This document shows positions 44,436 to 53,411 of a stretch of DNA of 64,000 bases, piece by piece. The position numbers were made by a program, and so were the translations under genes. The notes beneath the pieces were generated by a model that did no database searches, was not told where the DNA came from, and was given only the letters and a program-made list of their open reading frames with translations. Source of the stretch: JAFEDN01 sp963832945 (GTDB lineage Bacteria; Pseudomonadota; Gammaproteobacteria; Coxiellales; Coxiellaceae); NCBI GenBank assembly GCA_963832945.1, contig CAWHVV010000010.1, positions 372,001 through 436,000 of the forward strand, read 5' to 3'. Within the stretch, counting starts at the first letter, position 1; every line of letters starts with the position of its first letter.

Positions 44436-44913
44436 ATCTCAATTACCCCGCCTGGCGCTGGTTCTTCTTCAGGCCAATATAATCCCGGAAATACAATTAC
44501 AGGAAACCCTGAAACATGCGCAAAAAAACAATCAGTCTCTACTCATGTATGTGTTACAGCATTTTCCAGTCGAGCCTTCCATCATTAGTCAGGCATGCGC
44601 ACGCTATTTCGGCCTCCCACACCGCGAATTGTCAGGCTTTTCCTGTGAAAAGCTGCCTCTGGCTCTCATCAATCAAAAAATGATTCAACTCCATGCCGTA
44701 CTGCCCATCGCTCAGGAACACCAGCAATTACTGGTGGCGGTATGCGATCCAGACGATTTTTCATTTCTGGAAGATATTCAATATCAAACCGGTTTGCCGG
44801 TTCAGCCGGTGATGGCGCCCTTTGACCAGCTCACCAATCTTATTAACAGGCTATTATCTACAAAAAATTATACCAGTGTAGAATCTCTCGATACCCCTGC
44901 GGTGGCCTGGTGA
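44425..44913 (+). pseudogene. pilB: pilB, 5' fragment (interrupted by an IS)
   Basis: Starts at ATG 44425, overlapping pilA by 11 bp. It encodes the N-terminal MshEN/T2SSE-N domain of the assembly ATPase (LPRLALVLLQANIIPEIQLQ, ACARYFGLPHREL). After LDTPAV the frame enters the IS and stops at 44911-44913. The gene resumes in frame beyond the IS at 46697. Joining 44425-44903 with 46697-47762 gives an unbroken 514-residue PilB. The fragment alone lacks the ATPase core. Confidence 0.93.
44893..44903. repeat. 11-bp target duplication, left (IS in pilB)
   Basis: ACCCCTGCGGT immediately before the IS, repeated exactly at 46686-46696 immediately after it. Confidence 0.9.
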
Positions 44914-44916
44914 AAA

Positions 44917-45984
44917 TCATCCAGTAGAAACAAATAATTCTTGGTACGCTTTTTGTTCCAATATTTTTGGAAAACGAAACGCTGAAATTCTTTTCGCCTG
45001 AACTGATTTTCCAATATTTTTTTTATGCCATTCAATTATAGTTTTTGTTTTTACTGATTCCATTGCATTTTTAATCACATCTATTGTTGTTTTTGAGACG
45101 CAAGCTGCCAGAGATAATAACAATCCAGTAAAACCATTTTTTGCCTGTTGTTTTTCAATATTTTTCTGCTTCCCAAATAATGATTCAATAATTTCACTGC
45201 TACCTAACAAACGTTCTTTTGGTTTTGCATAAGATGATTCTTTTTCAACAAGCGCGATCATTTTCTGATTAAATATATCTGCATGATCTGAAAGTTTTAA
45301 TTCTTCCAGTACTCTTTGCAAGTCAAGATGAGCATTTGTATATAAACCATTATTTCTAACGAAATTTTCTGTGCACGAAACAGCACACATCATATTTCTC
45401 CATCTGCTTATTGCAAATCTATATTCATTCACCCAGACAAATTTCTCACGTATTTTTTTCGATGTATTTTTATTTTCTAACAGAAGAATTATATGACTAC
45501 TCCAATTTATCAATGTTTCAATATTCATATATCGTGATTTTGATTTTTGGTTTGGTGGAGATAAGTAGGCTAACTCTGTTTGCTGAAGATGATTTTTTGT
45601 CGACTGGCATAGTTTAATAAACGCTTTCCATACTTCACAATGTTCTAATATATTTTTTAATAAAGTAGCCAGTGCGTGCTTTATGTCGTAAATATAACGC
45701 GTGTTTTGATGCTCAGCACAAAAACGATTAATGCCGGATTTTATGTCAGTGCCTTTATCTGCAACAATTTCCGCTGGGATACCTGTTTTTTTAGCGGTTG
45801 CATTTAATTGCTCATATACCTTTTCGCCATTAGATTTCGTCACCGGAATAAGCTCGATTGGTTCAACATCCTCGTATCTCAAAGATTTACCAATAGGTAA
45901 ATCGGATAAACGAATACCTAATATGACCAGGCATTTTTTCTTCTCCAATTTGCACTGAATGATCAATGATCCATATCCAATCAT
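44917..45984 (-). pseudogene. transposase, main C-terminal part (frame 3)
   Basis: About 350 codons carrying the body of the transposase, with LVILGIRLSDLPIG, GIPAEIVADKGTDIKSGI (a probable second catalytic Asp) and YIYDIKHALATLL. The end has LLGSSEIIESLFGKQKNIE, a probable catalytic Glu. Its first residues belong in the frame of the 45887-46222 segment: the two join at a run of six A residues near 45930, needing a one-base shift. Either a mutation or a non-standard translational or transcriptional slip is required for a full protein. Confidence 0.8.
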
Positions 45985-46222
45985 CCGCTTTTATTTTTGC
46001 CCTATTCAATTTGTAATAACCTAATCGCATCAACCACAGACGACCTGAATACCAGGAGGGTATTGACATGTCTACGCCAAAAATACGGGCGCTAATTTCA
46101 ATGGCACGACAGCTTGCGCGAAGTCCAATCGCTGTCATCACAAGAGATATAAAATAAAAGATTTGTATCGCAGAATAATGATGGTAAAATAAATTATTCC
46201 GACTGTTTACTAATGCCGTCAT
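45887..46222 (-). pseudogene. transposase, middle part (frame 2)
   Basis: Encodes the segment with ISLVMTAIGLRASCRAIEI and DDWIWIIDHSVQIGEEK, the latter with a likely catalytic Asp. It leaves frame at the A-run near 45930; the rest of the protein lies in the 44917-45984 frame. Upstream the frame extends to the A-run near 46280, joining the coiled-coil segment by a -1 shift. Confidence 0.75.
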
Positions 46223-46263
46223 CTTTCTGTTGCTTTCATTTTCAATGAATGCTGTCGCGCTGT

Positions 46264-46509
46264 CTAATTTTTCAGTAATTTTTTTTTACCAGCTTCAGAT
46301 TTTTTAATATCATCTTGTAATTGCTTATTTTGTGCTTTTAATTCCTTTAATCGAGACTTTAATTCTGCTTTACTTGTTTCCAAAAATTCAATGCGTTTCT
46401 TCTGGCTTCGAATATCCAGCATGGCTTGTTTACATTTTTCTTTCCATTTATCCCGGCTATGTTTAAAAAACACAGTGAGCTTTTTAACCGGGCTTTTAAA
46501 ATTTTCCAT
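46264..46509 (-). CDS. transposase, N-terminal coiled-coil part (frame 1)
   Basis: From ATG 46509 this reads an 81-residue Lys/Glu-rich coiled coil (FKHSRDKWKEKCKQAMLDIR, then FLETSKAELKSRLKELKAQ). It stops soon after a run of nine A residues. A -1 shift on that run continues into the middle segment (T-E-K-L-D-S-A-T-A-F). A-runs of this kind are classic sites for programmed -1 frameshifting or transcript slippage in IS elements, so this joint may be functional. Confidence 0.7.
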   Translation of the reverse strand: MENFKSPVKKLTVFFKHSRDKWKEKCKQAMLDIRSQKKRIEFLETSKAELKSRLKELKAQNKQLQDDIKKSEAGKKKLLKN

Positions 46510-46685
46510 AATTAAATATTCCTTTTGAATTACCCAATACATAGTAATGCAAAAGATACTAATTTAAAATAAGAAAAAACGGAACAACAAATTTTATTGA
46601 GATAGGATCGAATTTTTAAAGAATAAAATTTGAACCAATTTTTCTGTAGGTTATCGGGCAATTCATGGGTGATTTTCACCAGGCC

Positions 46686-46696
46686 ACCCCTGCGGT
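46686..46696. repeat. 11-bp target duplication, right (IS in pilB)
   Basis: Second exact copy of ACCCCTGCGGT (also at 44893-44903); the pilB reading frame resumes from here. Confidence 0.9.
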
Positions 46697-47762
46697 CACT
46701 TTCGTCGAGCAGGTTCTCACGGACGCCATACATCGTAACGCTTCAGATATTCATTGCGAACCACAGGCGGATATTTATCGCGTGCGGATGAGGATTGATG
46801 GAATTTTACACGAAATTACCCGGGCGCCGCCGCATTTATCCAGTTCTATTATCAGCCGCTTAAAGATTCTGGCTCAATGCGATATTTCCGAACGCCGCTT
46901 ACCGCAGGATGGACGCTTTACCTTCACAGCTATTAATGGCCAAACCAGAGACTGCCGTCTTAGCAGTTGTCCCACTCTCTTCGGCGAAAAAATCGTCATA
47001 CGACTGCTCGACTCTAACAAAAAATTATTAACTATCGAAGAACTCGGGTTGTCCCCACGCGATCAAACGCTATTGCAGAACGCTCTCTCCCAACCACAAG
47101 GACTCATTCTGGTAACGGGTCCGACGGGAAGCGGGAAAACAATTACACTATATACCGCGCTCGAACATCTTAACCGCAAAACCCATAATATTTCCACAGC
47201 AGAAGAACCTGTCGAAATCCAGCTGTCCGGTATCAATCAGGTGAATATTCATGAGAAGGCGGGACTCACTTTCGCCAGCGTGCTGAAAGCATTTCTCCGT
47301 CAGGACCCGGATATTATCATGGTGGGAGAAATTCGCGACAGAGAAACCGCCGAGATTGCTATCCGTGCTGCTCAAACCGGTCATCTGGTTTTGTCGACCT
47401 TACATACCAACAGCGCTCCGGATACTTTAATTCGTCTGATTAACATGGGTATTGCGCCGTTCAATTTGGCCAGTTCACTGCGTCTGATTATCGCGCAGCG
47501 GCTGGTCCGAAAATTGTGTATTCATTGTCAGCAAAAAGGTTGTCATTATTGCGTGGATGGTTATAACGGCCGCCAGGGCCTGTTTGAATTTATGCCGATT
47601 ACAAAAGGGCTTAGTTCCCTTATCCTGCAATCCAATCTGGCTGAAATCGCCTCTGAGGCAACGCGCGAGGGGATGCAGAACCTGTGGGAAATCGCACTGC
47701 AAAAAGTGCAGCAAGGTATTACGACTATGGATGAAGTTTACCGGGTAGTGGCTCATGATTAA
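46686..47762 (+). pseudogene. pilB: pilB, 3' fragment with the ATPase core
   Basis: Continues PilB beyond the IS: TPAVTFVEQVL, the DIHCEPQ start of the catalytic domain, Walker A GPTGSGKT, Asp box and Walker B DPDIIMVGEIRDRETAE, and the His box TLHTNSAPDT. A zinc-binding CIHCQQKGCHYC precedes the end. A chance ATG in the IS end (46665, M-G-D-F-H-Q) could let a truncated ATPase be made, but it would lack the N-terminal domain that docks PilB to PilC/PilM. Overlaps pilC by 8 bp. Confidence 0.93.
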
Positions 47763-48951
47763 TCTCTACGAATGGCAAGGAATCAATGCAGCGGGTCAGC
47801 GGGTGCAGGATCAACAAAGCGCCGCTAATTGCCGTGAACTTTATAATCAACTTCAGAATAAAGGTATTGTGGTGACAAAAATCAAAAAACAGTCACTACT
47901 TTTCAGAAAATTTCAAAAAATTTCCATGAGACAACTGGCTGAATTCACTCATCAATTGGGCATTCTCTGTCAGGCCGATGTCGATTTAGTCACGGCGCTG
48001 AAAATAACTGTTCATGAGGAGTGTCATACTGATCTGGAAAACCTGGTCATCTTAATTAAAAAAAATATTGAAAATGGAATGAGTCTGGCGGAATCCCTGA
48101 ATCATTTTCCACTATTTTTTGATAAAGTTTACTGCGCCCTCATCGAGGCCGGCGAACAGTCCGGTACATTGGGAAAAATGTTAATTCAGTTGGCGGATTA
48201 CCAGGAAAAATTGCTGGCGCTGCGCGCTAAAATCGCTAAGGCCTTATTTTATCCGGCGGCAGTGGCGGCGGTTGCGACCCTAATCACGATAGGATTGTTA
48301 ATATTTGTCGTACCGCAATTTAAAAGTATCTTTAATAGTTTCGGCGCTCAATTACCCGAATTTACAAAAATCGTCATTCAAATTTCTAATGCATTACAAG
48401 TTCATGCTAAAAAATTCCTGTTTCTTGTCTTTATTACCGTCGCCTGTTGCCGGTACTCTCTTCGCCATTTTGTCAAAGCCCAACTGTGGCGCGATAAACT
48501 ACTGTTAAGACTTCCGATGGTGGGAAGGTTATTAACTGTCGCGTTCCTTGCCCGCTGGACGCGGTTATTAGCCACTCTGTTGAGAGCAGGACTGTCGTTA
48601 GTGGATGCGCTGCGAATTGCAGGTAAATCCATATCTAATCAGAAAATACAGAGTCAAATGGAGGATGTCATCCAGAGCGTTATTGCCGGCGGCGCTTTTA
48701 ATCAGGCTTTATCCATTCACACCTGTTTTTCTTCGCGAATCACACAAATGGTTGCCGTCGGAGAAAATACCGGGCAATTGTCGATTATGCTGGAAAAAAT
48801 AGCCGACGGACAACAAATTTCCCTGGATCGCACCATTGACTATTTCAGCAAATGGCTGGAGCCCGCCGTGATGATGATACTGGCAATAATCACCGGAGGA
48901 CTTATTATTGCCATGTATTTGCCTGTCTTCAAATTAGGGGCGGCTCTATAG
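47755..48951 (+). CDS. pilC: type IV pilus inner membrane platform protein PilC
   Basis: A 398-residue T2SSF-family protein. There are two related cytoplasmic domains (MRQLAEFTHQLGILCQADVD and ARWTRLLATLLRAGLSLVDA), each followed by membrane helices (AAVAAVATLITIGLLIFVV and PAVMMILAIITGGLIIAMYL). PilC is the membrane base with which PilB and PilT interact. The sequence is intact even though pilB upstream is split; it overlaps pilB by 8 bp, so its translation may suffer from the IS. Confidence 0.93.
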   Translation: MINLYEWQGINAAGQRVQDQQSAANCRELYNQLQNKGIVVTKIKKQSLLFRKFQKISMRQLAEFTHQLGILCQADVDLVTALKITVHEECHTDLENLVILIKKNIENGMSLAESLNHFPLFFDKVYCALIEAGEQSGTLGKMLIQLADYQEKLLALRAKIAKALFYPAAVAAVATLITIGLLIFVVPQFKSIFNSFGAQLPEFTKIVIQISNALQVHAKKFLFLVFITVACCRYSLRHFVKAQLWRDKLLLRLPMVGRLLTVAFLARWTRLLATLLRAGLSLVDALRIAGKSISNQKIQSQMEDVIQSVIAGGAFNQALSIHTCFSSRITQMVAVGENTGQLSIMLEKIADGQQISLDRTIDYFSKWLEPAVMMILAIITGGLIIAMYLPVFKLGAAL

Positions 48952-48994
48952 GCATACACATTTATTAAATTTTACTTTATACTCAATACGATTT

Positions 48995-50209
48995 ATGACG
49001 GCACTCAGACATAGTTTCACTCATATTAAACAATTATCTTCCTCTTTTTGGGTTATCATTTCCGCTACCCTGATAAATCAATTGGGCAATATGGCCATGG
49101 TGTTCCTGGTCCCTTATCTGACACTTCATTTTCATTTTACGTTGCCGAAAGCTTCTTTGATCTACGCTTCCTGCTGCGCGGGTCTGTTACTCAGTGGAAT
49201 TTTCGCAGGCAGCATTGCTGACCGTGTGGGAGCTGCCCGATTAATGATAGTCGTTTTATTTGGCAACGCCTTCGTCCTGATTTTGATTCCCTTTCTGCAT
49301 AAATTTTTAGCCATTCTAATCATGTGTATTTTTTGGGGTTTGGTATTTGGTCTGTACCGGCCGGCGGCGCAGACTGAATTAACTCATATCGCGCCCCGCG
49401 ACAGTTATAAAATTACCTTTTCGATTTACCGGTTAGCATGGAACCTGGGAATGAGTATTGGACCGGTGATCGGCGGATTTCTGGTGAGCTATTCTTTTCC
49501 GATGTTATTTTTTTTCAATGGCGCCGCCAATATTATCGCCGGCGTCATACTCATATTCGGGTTAATGTATAAATGCAGACCCAATTATCCTCCTCCACAA
49601 ACATCGCCCATTAATCTGGCTCTCGGTTTAAAAGCTTTAAAGAATGACAGGGCATTGAAAATTTTGGCTCTGGGAATGATACCGGTTTGTATGGTTTTTT
49701 ATCAAAACTCGTCGACAATGCCGGTGTTTGTGCATCAGGATCTGCATCTTTCCTTTAGTTTTTATGGCCTGCTGTTTACCGTCAACACGCTGATGATCGT
49801 ATTTTTTGAACTGCCCGTCAATATCGCAACATTGTCGTGGACTCCAAAGCGTAGCCTGACCGTCGGTAGTCTGTTCCTTGGTCTGGGTTTCGGCTGCATG
49901 CTTTTTGCGTCTTTGCCCTGGCATGTTTTGTTTCTGACTGTACTATGGTCCATCGGTGAAATGATTTTGTTTCCGGCAGCCAATTCTTATATCGCTGAAA
50001 TTGCTCCCGAAAACAGTCGCGGCAACTATATGTCGATCTTTACAACCAGTCTGAATGCGGGATTGCTCTTGGGTCCCTGGTCGGGCGCAATGCTGATGCA
50101 TCATTTCACCTCCCGGGGTTTATGGTTGGGATGCGCTTTTTGGGCGCTGATTTCCATATGGATTTTTCGGTACCTTCATCACCCTTGTTATGATAAATTA
50201 AATCAATGA
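48995..50209 (+). CDS. major facilitator superfamily transporter
   Basis: A 404-residue, 12-helix membrane protein. It has the MFS motif A loop between helices 2 and 3 (GSIADRVGAARLMIVV) and a proton-coupling-like helix 5 (NLGMSIGPVIGGFLVSYSF), like drug or metabolite exporters of the DHA1 type. It interrupts the usual pilC-pilD adjacency and overlaps pilD by 4 bp (ATGA), so it is transcribed with the pilus genes. Substrate unknown. A recurring motif TATACTCAATACGATT lies directly before its ATG. Confidence 0.87.
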   Translation: MTALRHSFTHIKQLSSSFWVIISATLINQLGNMAMVFLVPYLTLHFHFTLPKASLIYASCCAGLLLSGIFAGSIADRVGAARLMIVVLFGNAFVLILIPFLHKFLAILIMCIFWGLVFGLYRPAAQTELTHIAPRDSYKITFSIYRLAWNLGMSIGPVIGGFLVSYSFPMLFFFNGAANIIAGVILIFGLMYKCRPNYPPPQTSPINLALGLKALKNDRALKILALGMIPVCMVFYQNSSTMPVFVHQDLHLSFSFYGLLFTVNTLMIVFFELPVNIATLSWTPKRSLTVGSLFLGLGFGCMLFASLPWHVLFLTVLWSIGEMILFPAANSYIAEIAPENSRGNYMSIFTTSLNAGLLLGPWSGAMLMHHFTSRGLWLGCAFWALISIWIFRYLHHPCYDKLNQ

Positions 50210-51066
50210 TTTTTTTACAAACTCACCCCATTTTTAGCATAATTCTCTTGACACTTATCAGCCTATGCTTGGGCAGTTTTTTTAATGTAGTGATCTCTCG
50301 CTATCCTGAAATGCTGATGCGCGGCTGGCGCGCCGATTGCCGGGAATTCCTGGAATTGCCATCCGAGCCGACCTCAACCACTTTTAATCTGGCGCTACCG
50401 CCTTCGCATTGCCCTCTCTGCAAAAAGCTTCTGGCTATCTGGTATAATATTCCTTTAATCAGTTATTTATTGCTAACAGGCCGCTGCAAATTTTGCCACC
50501 AGCGCATTTCTATCCAGTATCCACTCGTTGAACTGATTACAGTACTGACTACTTTAGCGGTTTTCTTTCAATGGGGTTGGCAGGTTAAAACTTTTGCTCT
50601 CTGGTTAATAACCTGGGGTTTGATTGTTTTGGCCGGGATCGATTGGAAAACACAAATTTTACCCGATACGATCACCATTTCTTTAATGTGGATCGGGTTA
50701 ATCCTTAATATCCATTACCTTTTTACATCTTTACCCGAGGCGGTGCTGGCAGCCATTATTGGTTATTGTTTCCTGGCGGTGGCCGCATCTCTATTCAAAC
50801 TGATTCGCAAAAAAAAGGGAATGGGCAATGGGGATTTCAAAATGTTGTCAATGTTTGGCGCATGGGTAGGTATCCTCCCCATGTTTCAGATTTTATTGAT
50901 TGCTGTGCTGTTGAGCGTCGTGGTCACGCTGGTGTTATTATTTTTGAAAAAAGTACAGCGAGATCAGCCGTTGCCTTTTGGCCCCTGGCTTGCCGTTTCG
51001 GGCTGGCTGGTTTTAATGTTTGAACCGCTGCTCAACAACTGGAGTATACAGTGGTTATCGGTTTAA
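50206..51066 (+). CDS. pilD: prepilin leader peptidase/methyltransferase PilD
   Basis: A 286-residue inner membrane aspartic protease. It has the N-terminal SLCLGSFFNVVISRYP, two C-x2-C zinc pairs (CPLCKK and CKFCHQ), the first catalytic Asp in LAGIDWKTQILPD and the second in the GxGD-type KGMGNGDFKMLSM. It cleaves and N-methylates PilA and pseudopilins of type II secretion. Its stop overlaps the coaE start by 16 bp. Confidence 0.94.
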   Translation: MIFLQTHPIFSIILLTLISLCLGSFFNVVISRYPEMLMRGWRADCREFLELPSEPTSTTFNLALPPSHCPLCKKLLAIWYNIPLISYLLLTGRCKFCHQRISIQYPLVELITVLTTLAVFFQWGWQVKTFALWLITWGLIVLAGIDWKTQILPDTITISLMWIGLILNIHYLFTSLPEAVLAAIIGYCFLAVAASLFKLIRKKKGMGNGDFKMLSMFGAWVGILPMFQILLIAVLLSVVVTLVLLFLKKVQRDQPLPFGPWLAVSGWLVLMFEPLLNNWSIQWLSV

Positions 51067-51647
51067 CAGGGGGAATTGGTAGCGGCAAAACAACGGTCGC
51101 TAATTTTTTCGCTCAATGGGGTATCGCGGTAATCGACGCTGATGTCATCGCGCGGGAAGTGACTGAACCAGGTTCAACAGGTTATGACGCTGTTGTCGCC
51201 CACTTTGGGGAAGGGATTTTGAACGCTTCCGGAGAACTGGACCGTAAAAAATTACGCAGCGCCATCTTTAAAAATCCAGAGGCAAAAGCGTGGCTGGAAA
51301 ATACGCTTCATCCGCTTATTTTAAATGCCATGCGTGAACAGATCAGGTGCGTCACCTCACCTTACTGTGTCGCGGTTATTCCTCTGCTCACAGAAACGTT
51401 TTTCTCCATCGACTTTCTGGATCGTATCTGTGTCGTCGACGCCCCCGAAGCATCCCGAAAAAAATGGGCGGCCAGGCGAGATCTCGTTTCACCTGCCGAT
51501 ATCGACCTTATCATCGCAGCACAAAGCGACCGGGAAAAGCGTCTCGCGATAGCCGATGACGTCATTATTAACGACCAGAACCTGGACGTTCTGAAAGACC
51601 GGGTAAAAAAACTGCACCTTCAGTATTTACAAATGGCAGCGGTCTGA
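51051..51647 (+). CDS. coaE: dephospho-CoA kinase
   Basis: A 198-residue P-loop kinase catalysing the last step of coenzyme A synthesis. It starts at GTG 51051 inside the end of pilD. The ATP loop is GLTGGIGSGKTTVA, followed by IDADVIAREVTEPG (substrate-binding Asp) and the lid region RRDLVSPADIDLII. The pilD-coaE-zapD linkage is common in gammaproteobacteria. Intact. Confidence 0.95.
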   Translation: MVIGLTGGIGSGKTTVANFFAQWGIAVIDADVIAREVTEPGSTGYDAVVAHFGEGILNASGELDRKKLRSAIFKNPEAKAWLENTLHPLILNAMREQIRCVTSPYCVAVIPLLTETFFSIDFLDRICVVDAPEASRKKWAARRDLVSPADIDLIIAAQSDREKRLAIADDVIINDQNLDVLKDRVKKLHLQYLQMAAV

Positions 51648-51660
51648 ATATACTTTGGGC

Positions 51661-52491
51661 ATGGAAACGCATCTCATTATTGGTCAATCACCCCTGGGAA
51701 AATCCGCCACTTACAGCGGGGATTATCGGGCTGATTTATTATTTCCAATAGCCCGAGCGCCGTTTCGTGAATCGTTGGGGATTATGGACCAACCGCCCTT
51801 TTACGGATATGATTTATGGAACGCCTATGAGTTTTCATGGCTGAATCCCAAGGGAAAACCCATCAGTGCGATTGCCCAGTTTGTTTGGCCTTGCGGGTCT
51901 CCTAACATTATCGAGTCGAAATCGTTTAAACTTTATTTAAATTCTTTTCATCAAACTCGCTTCGACAGTCTGGAGGCAGTCAGTTTTATCCTGGAGCAGG
52001 ACCTCGGCAATTGCGTGCAGGCGCCAGTGATGCTGGAGGTTGCGCCTTTAACGGGTATTCATTCTTGCGAGTTGGGGCATCTGAACGGAATTTGTCTGGA
52101 CACTCTGGACATAGAGGTAGATCAGTATTCTGTGAATCCTGAACTTCTTGCCGTTGAAAAAGAAATAGCCACGGAAACACTTTACTCTGATTTATTCAAA
52201 TCCAATTGTTTAGGAACCGGGCAGCCGGATTGGGGCAGCATCCGGGTCTCATACACAGGTCCAAAAATTAATCATGAGCAGTTATTAAAATATTTAATTT
52301 CCTATCGCCATCATAATGAATTCAACGAACATTGTGTGGAACGTGTCTTTATGGACATTCTGCGCTATTGCCAACCTCAAGCGCTGACAGTTTCAGCACA
52401 TTATACTCGGCGAGGGGGGCTGGATACCAATCCCTGTCGATCCACCGAACCCGAAATTCCGATTGATAGTACCCGCTTTTTTAGGCAATAA
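51661..52491 (+). CDS. queF: NADPH-dependent 7-cyano-7-deazaguanine reductase (long form)
   Basis: A 276-residue bimodular QueF started at ATG 51661. The C-terminal half has the active-site Cys in LFKSNCLGTGQPDWGS and the Asp nearby, then VSYTGPKI and the end RRGGLDTNPCRSTEP. The N-terminal half has the FWPCGSPNIIESKSFK-like PNIIESKSFKLYLNS substrate motif. It reduces preQ0 to preQ1 in queuosine synthesis. It lies between coaE and zapD, an uncommon position, apparently in one operon (13 bp after coaE, 2 bp before zapD). Confidence 0.93.
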   Translation: METHLIIGQSPLGKSATYSGDYRADLLFPIARAPFRESLGIMDQPPFYGYDLWNAYEFSWLNPKGKPISAIAQFVWPCGSPNIIESKSFKLYLNSFHQTRFDSLEAVSFILEQDLGNCVQAPVMLEVAPLTGIHSCELGHLNGICLDTLDIEVDQYSVNPELLAVEKEIATETLYSDLFKSNCLGTGQPDWGSIRVSYTGPKINHEQLLKYLISYRHHNEFNEHCVERVFMDILRYCQPQALTVSAHYTRRGGLDTNPCRSTEPEIPIDSTRFFRQ

Positions 52492-52493
52492 TT

Positions 52494-53231
52494 ATGCCTG
52501 AATCCACTACGTCAGATAATGTCGTCATTTTTGAGCAACCGCTCAATGAACATCTCCGTATTTGTTTACGTCTGGAACAACTTATCTTACAGCTCCATGA
52601 ATATTTAGCCAATCAATCTACCCGCGGTTCTGAAATTGCCCTGATTACGTTACTGCGCCTGGTCGAAGTCATGGACCGGCCCGATCTTAAATCAAAATTG
52701 ATGCAAATGCTCACTCAATATGCAACATCTCTGGGTCAGTTGGAGAGGTTTCCGCAAGTCGATGGGCAGCGTTTGCAATCCATCCTTAAACATCTGGACA
52801 GGCTGATTCATCAACTGAATCATTTACCAGGCCGGATCGCGGAAGCCTTACGCAGCAATGATTTCCTGACACAGCTTCGCCCCCAATTAGCGAATCCGGG
52901 AGGAATTTTCCTTCATCATGTTCCCACTTTTGCGCTATGGCTGGAGCAGCCGTGTGAATTGCGCAGTCGGGAATTGAGTCAATGGGCGGATGCTTTACAC
53001 CCGTTACCGGAGATCGCACATTTGGTGGTCGATCTGGCACGCAGTAGCGCCATGCCGCAGGCCGTGATTACTGAAAATGGTTTCTACCATCAAACTCTGG
53101 ACTCTACTTTGCTCCCCCAGTTAATACGTGTAGCCGTGCCGGTGAAACTTGGCGTTTACGCAGAGATAAGCGCAGGCGGTCGTCGTTTATCTATTCGTTT
53201 TGTTAAACCCAACTATCAGAGCTGGTGGTAG
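52494..53231 (+). CDS. zapD: cell division protein ZapD
   Basis: A 245-residue protein of the ZapD (YacF/DUF1342) family: IFEQPLNEHLRICLRLEQL at the start, the helical LSQLLEV-like middle (ALITLLRLVEVMDRPDLKS) and the beta-rich C-terminus ending in RLSIRFVKPNYQSWW. ZapD cross-links FtsZ filaments at the division ring. It ends the pil-coaE-queF-zapD group; the small zinc protein gene yacG that often follows is absent. Confidence 0.92.
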   Translation: MPESTTSDNVVIFEQPLNEHLRICLRLEQLILQLHEYLANQSTRGSEIALITLLRLVEVMDRPDLKSKLMQMLTQYATSLGQLERFPQVDGQRLQSILKHLDRLIHQLNHLPGRIAEALRSNDFLTQLRPQLANPGGIFLHHVPTFALWLEQPCELRSRELSQWADALHPLPEIAHLVVDLARSSAMPQAVITENGFYHQTLDSTLLPQLIRVAVPVKLGVYAEISAGGRRLSIRFVKPNYQSWW

Positions 53232-53352
53232 ACCTCAGCAGATTGCCTATTCCATTAATTTTATGCTGACCTGTTGCAAACTCTGAGTTAAAAGTTCAGT
53301 TCGCTATCCAACAATTTATAGGGTAAGTTATTTTTTTACAAGCCCTTAAATA

Positions 53353-53380
53353 AAAAGGAGGAATTAAATTCCTCCTTTTC
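53353..53380. terminator. bidirectional terminator between zapD and the OMP genes
   Basis: AAAAGGAGGAATT-AAATTCCTCCTTTT, a near-perfect palindrome with A-run and T-run flanks. The rest of 53232-53411 shows nothing else. Confidence 0.85.
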
Positions 53381-53411
53381 TCAAAACACTTTCTTTCAAC
53401 AAAGACCGATT

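Larger units (their letters stand above)
44904..46685 (-). mobile_element. 1782-bp insertion sequence inside pilB
   Basis: Ends GGCCTGGTGAAAATCA (44904-44919) and the exact complement TGATTTTCACCAGGCC (46670-46685), flanked by an 11-bp target duplication. It holds a transposase spread over three minus-strand frames. I cannot assign it firmly to a named IS family. The transposase type, a coiled-coil N-terminus followed by a D-H-S-V-Q-I-G catalytic-like domain, is one I recall as annotated only 'transposase' in several bacterial groups. Confidence 0.92.
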
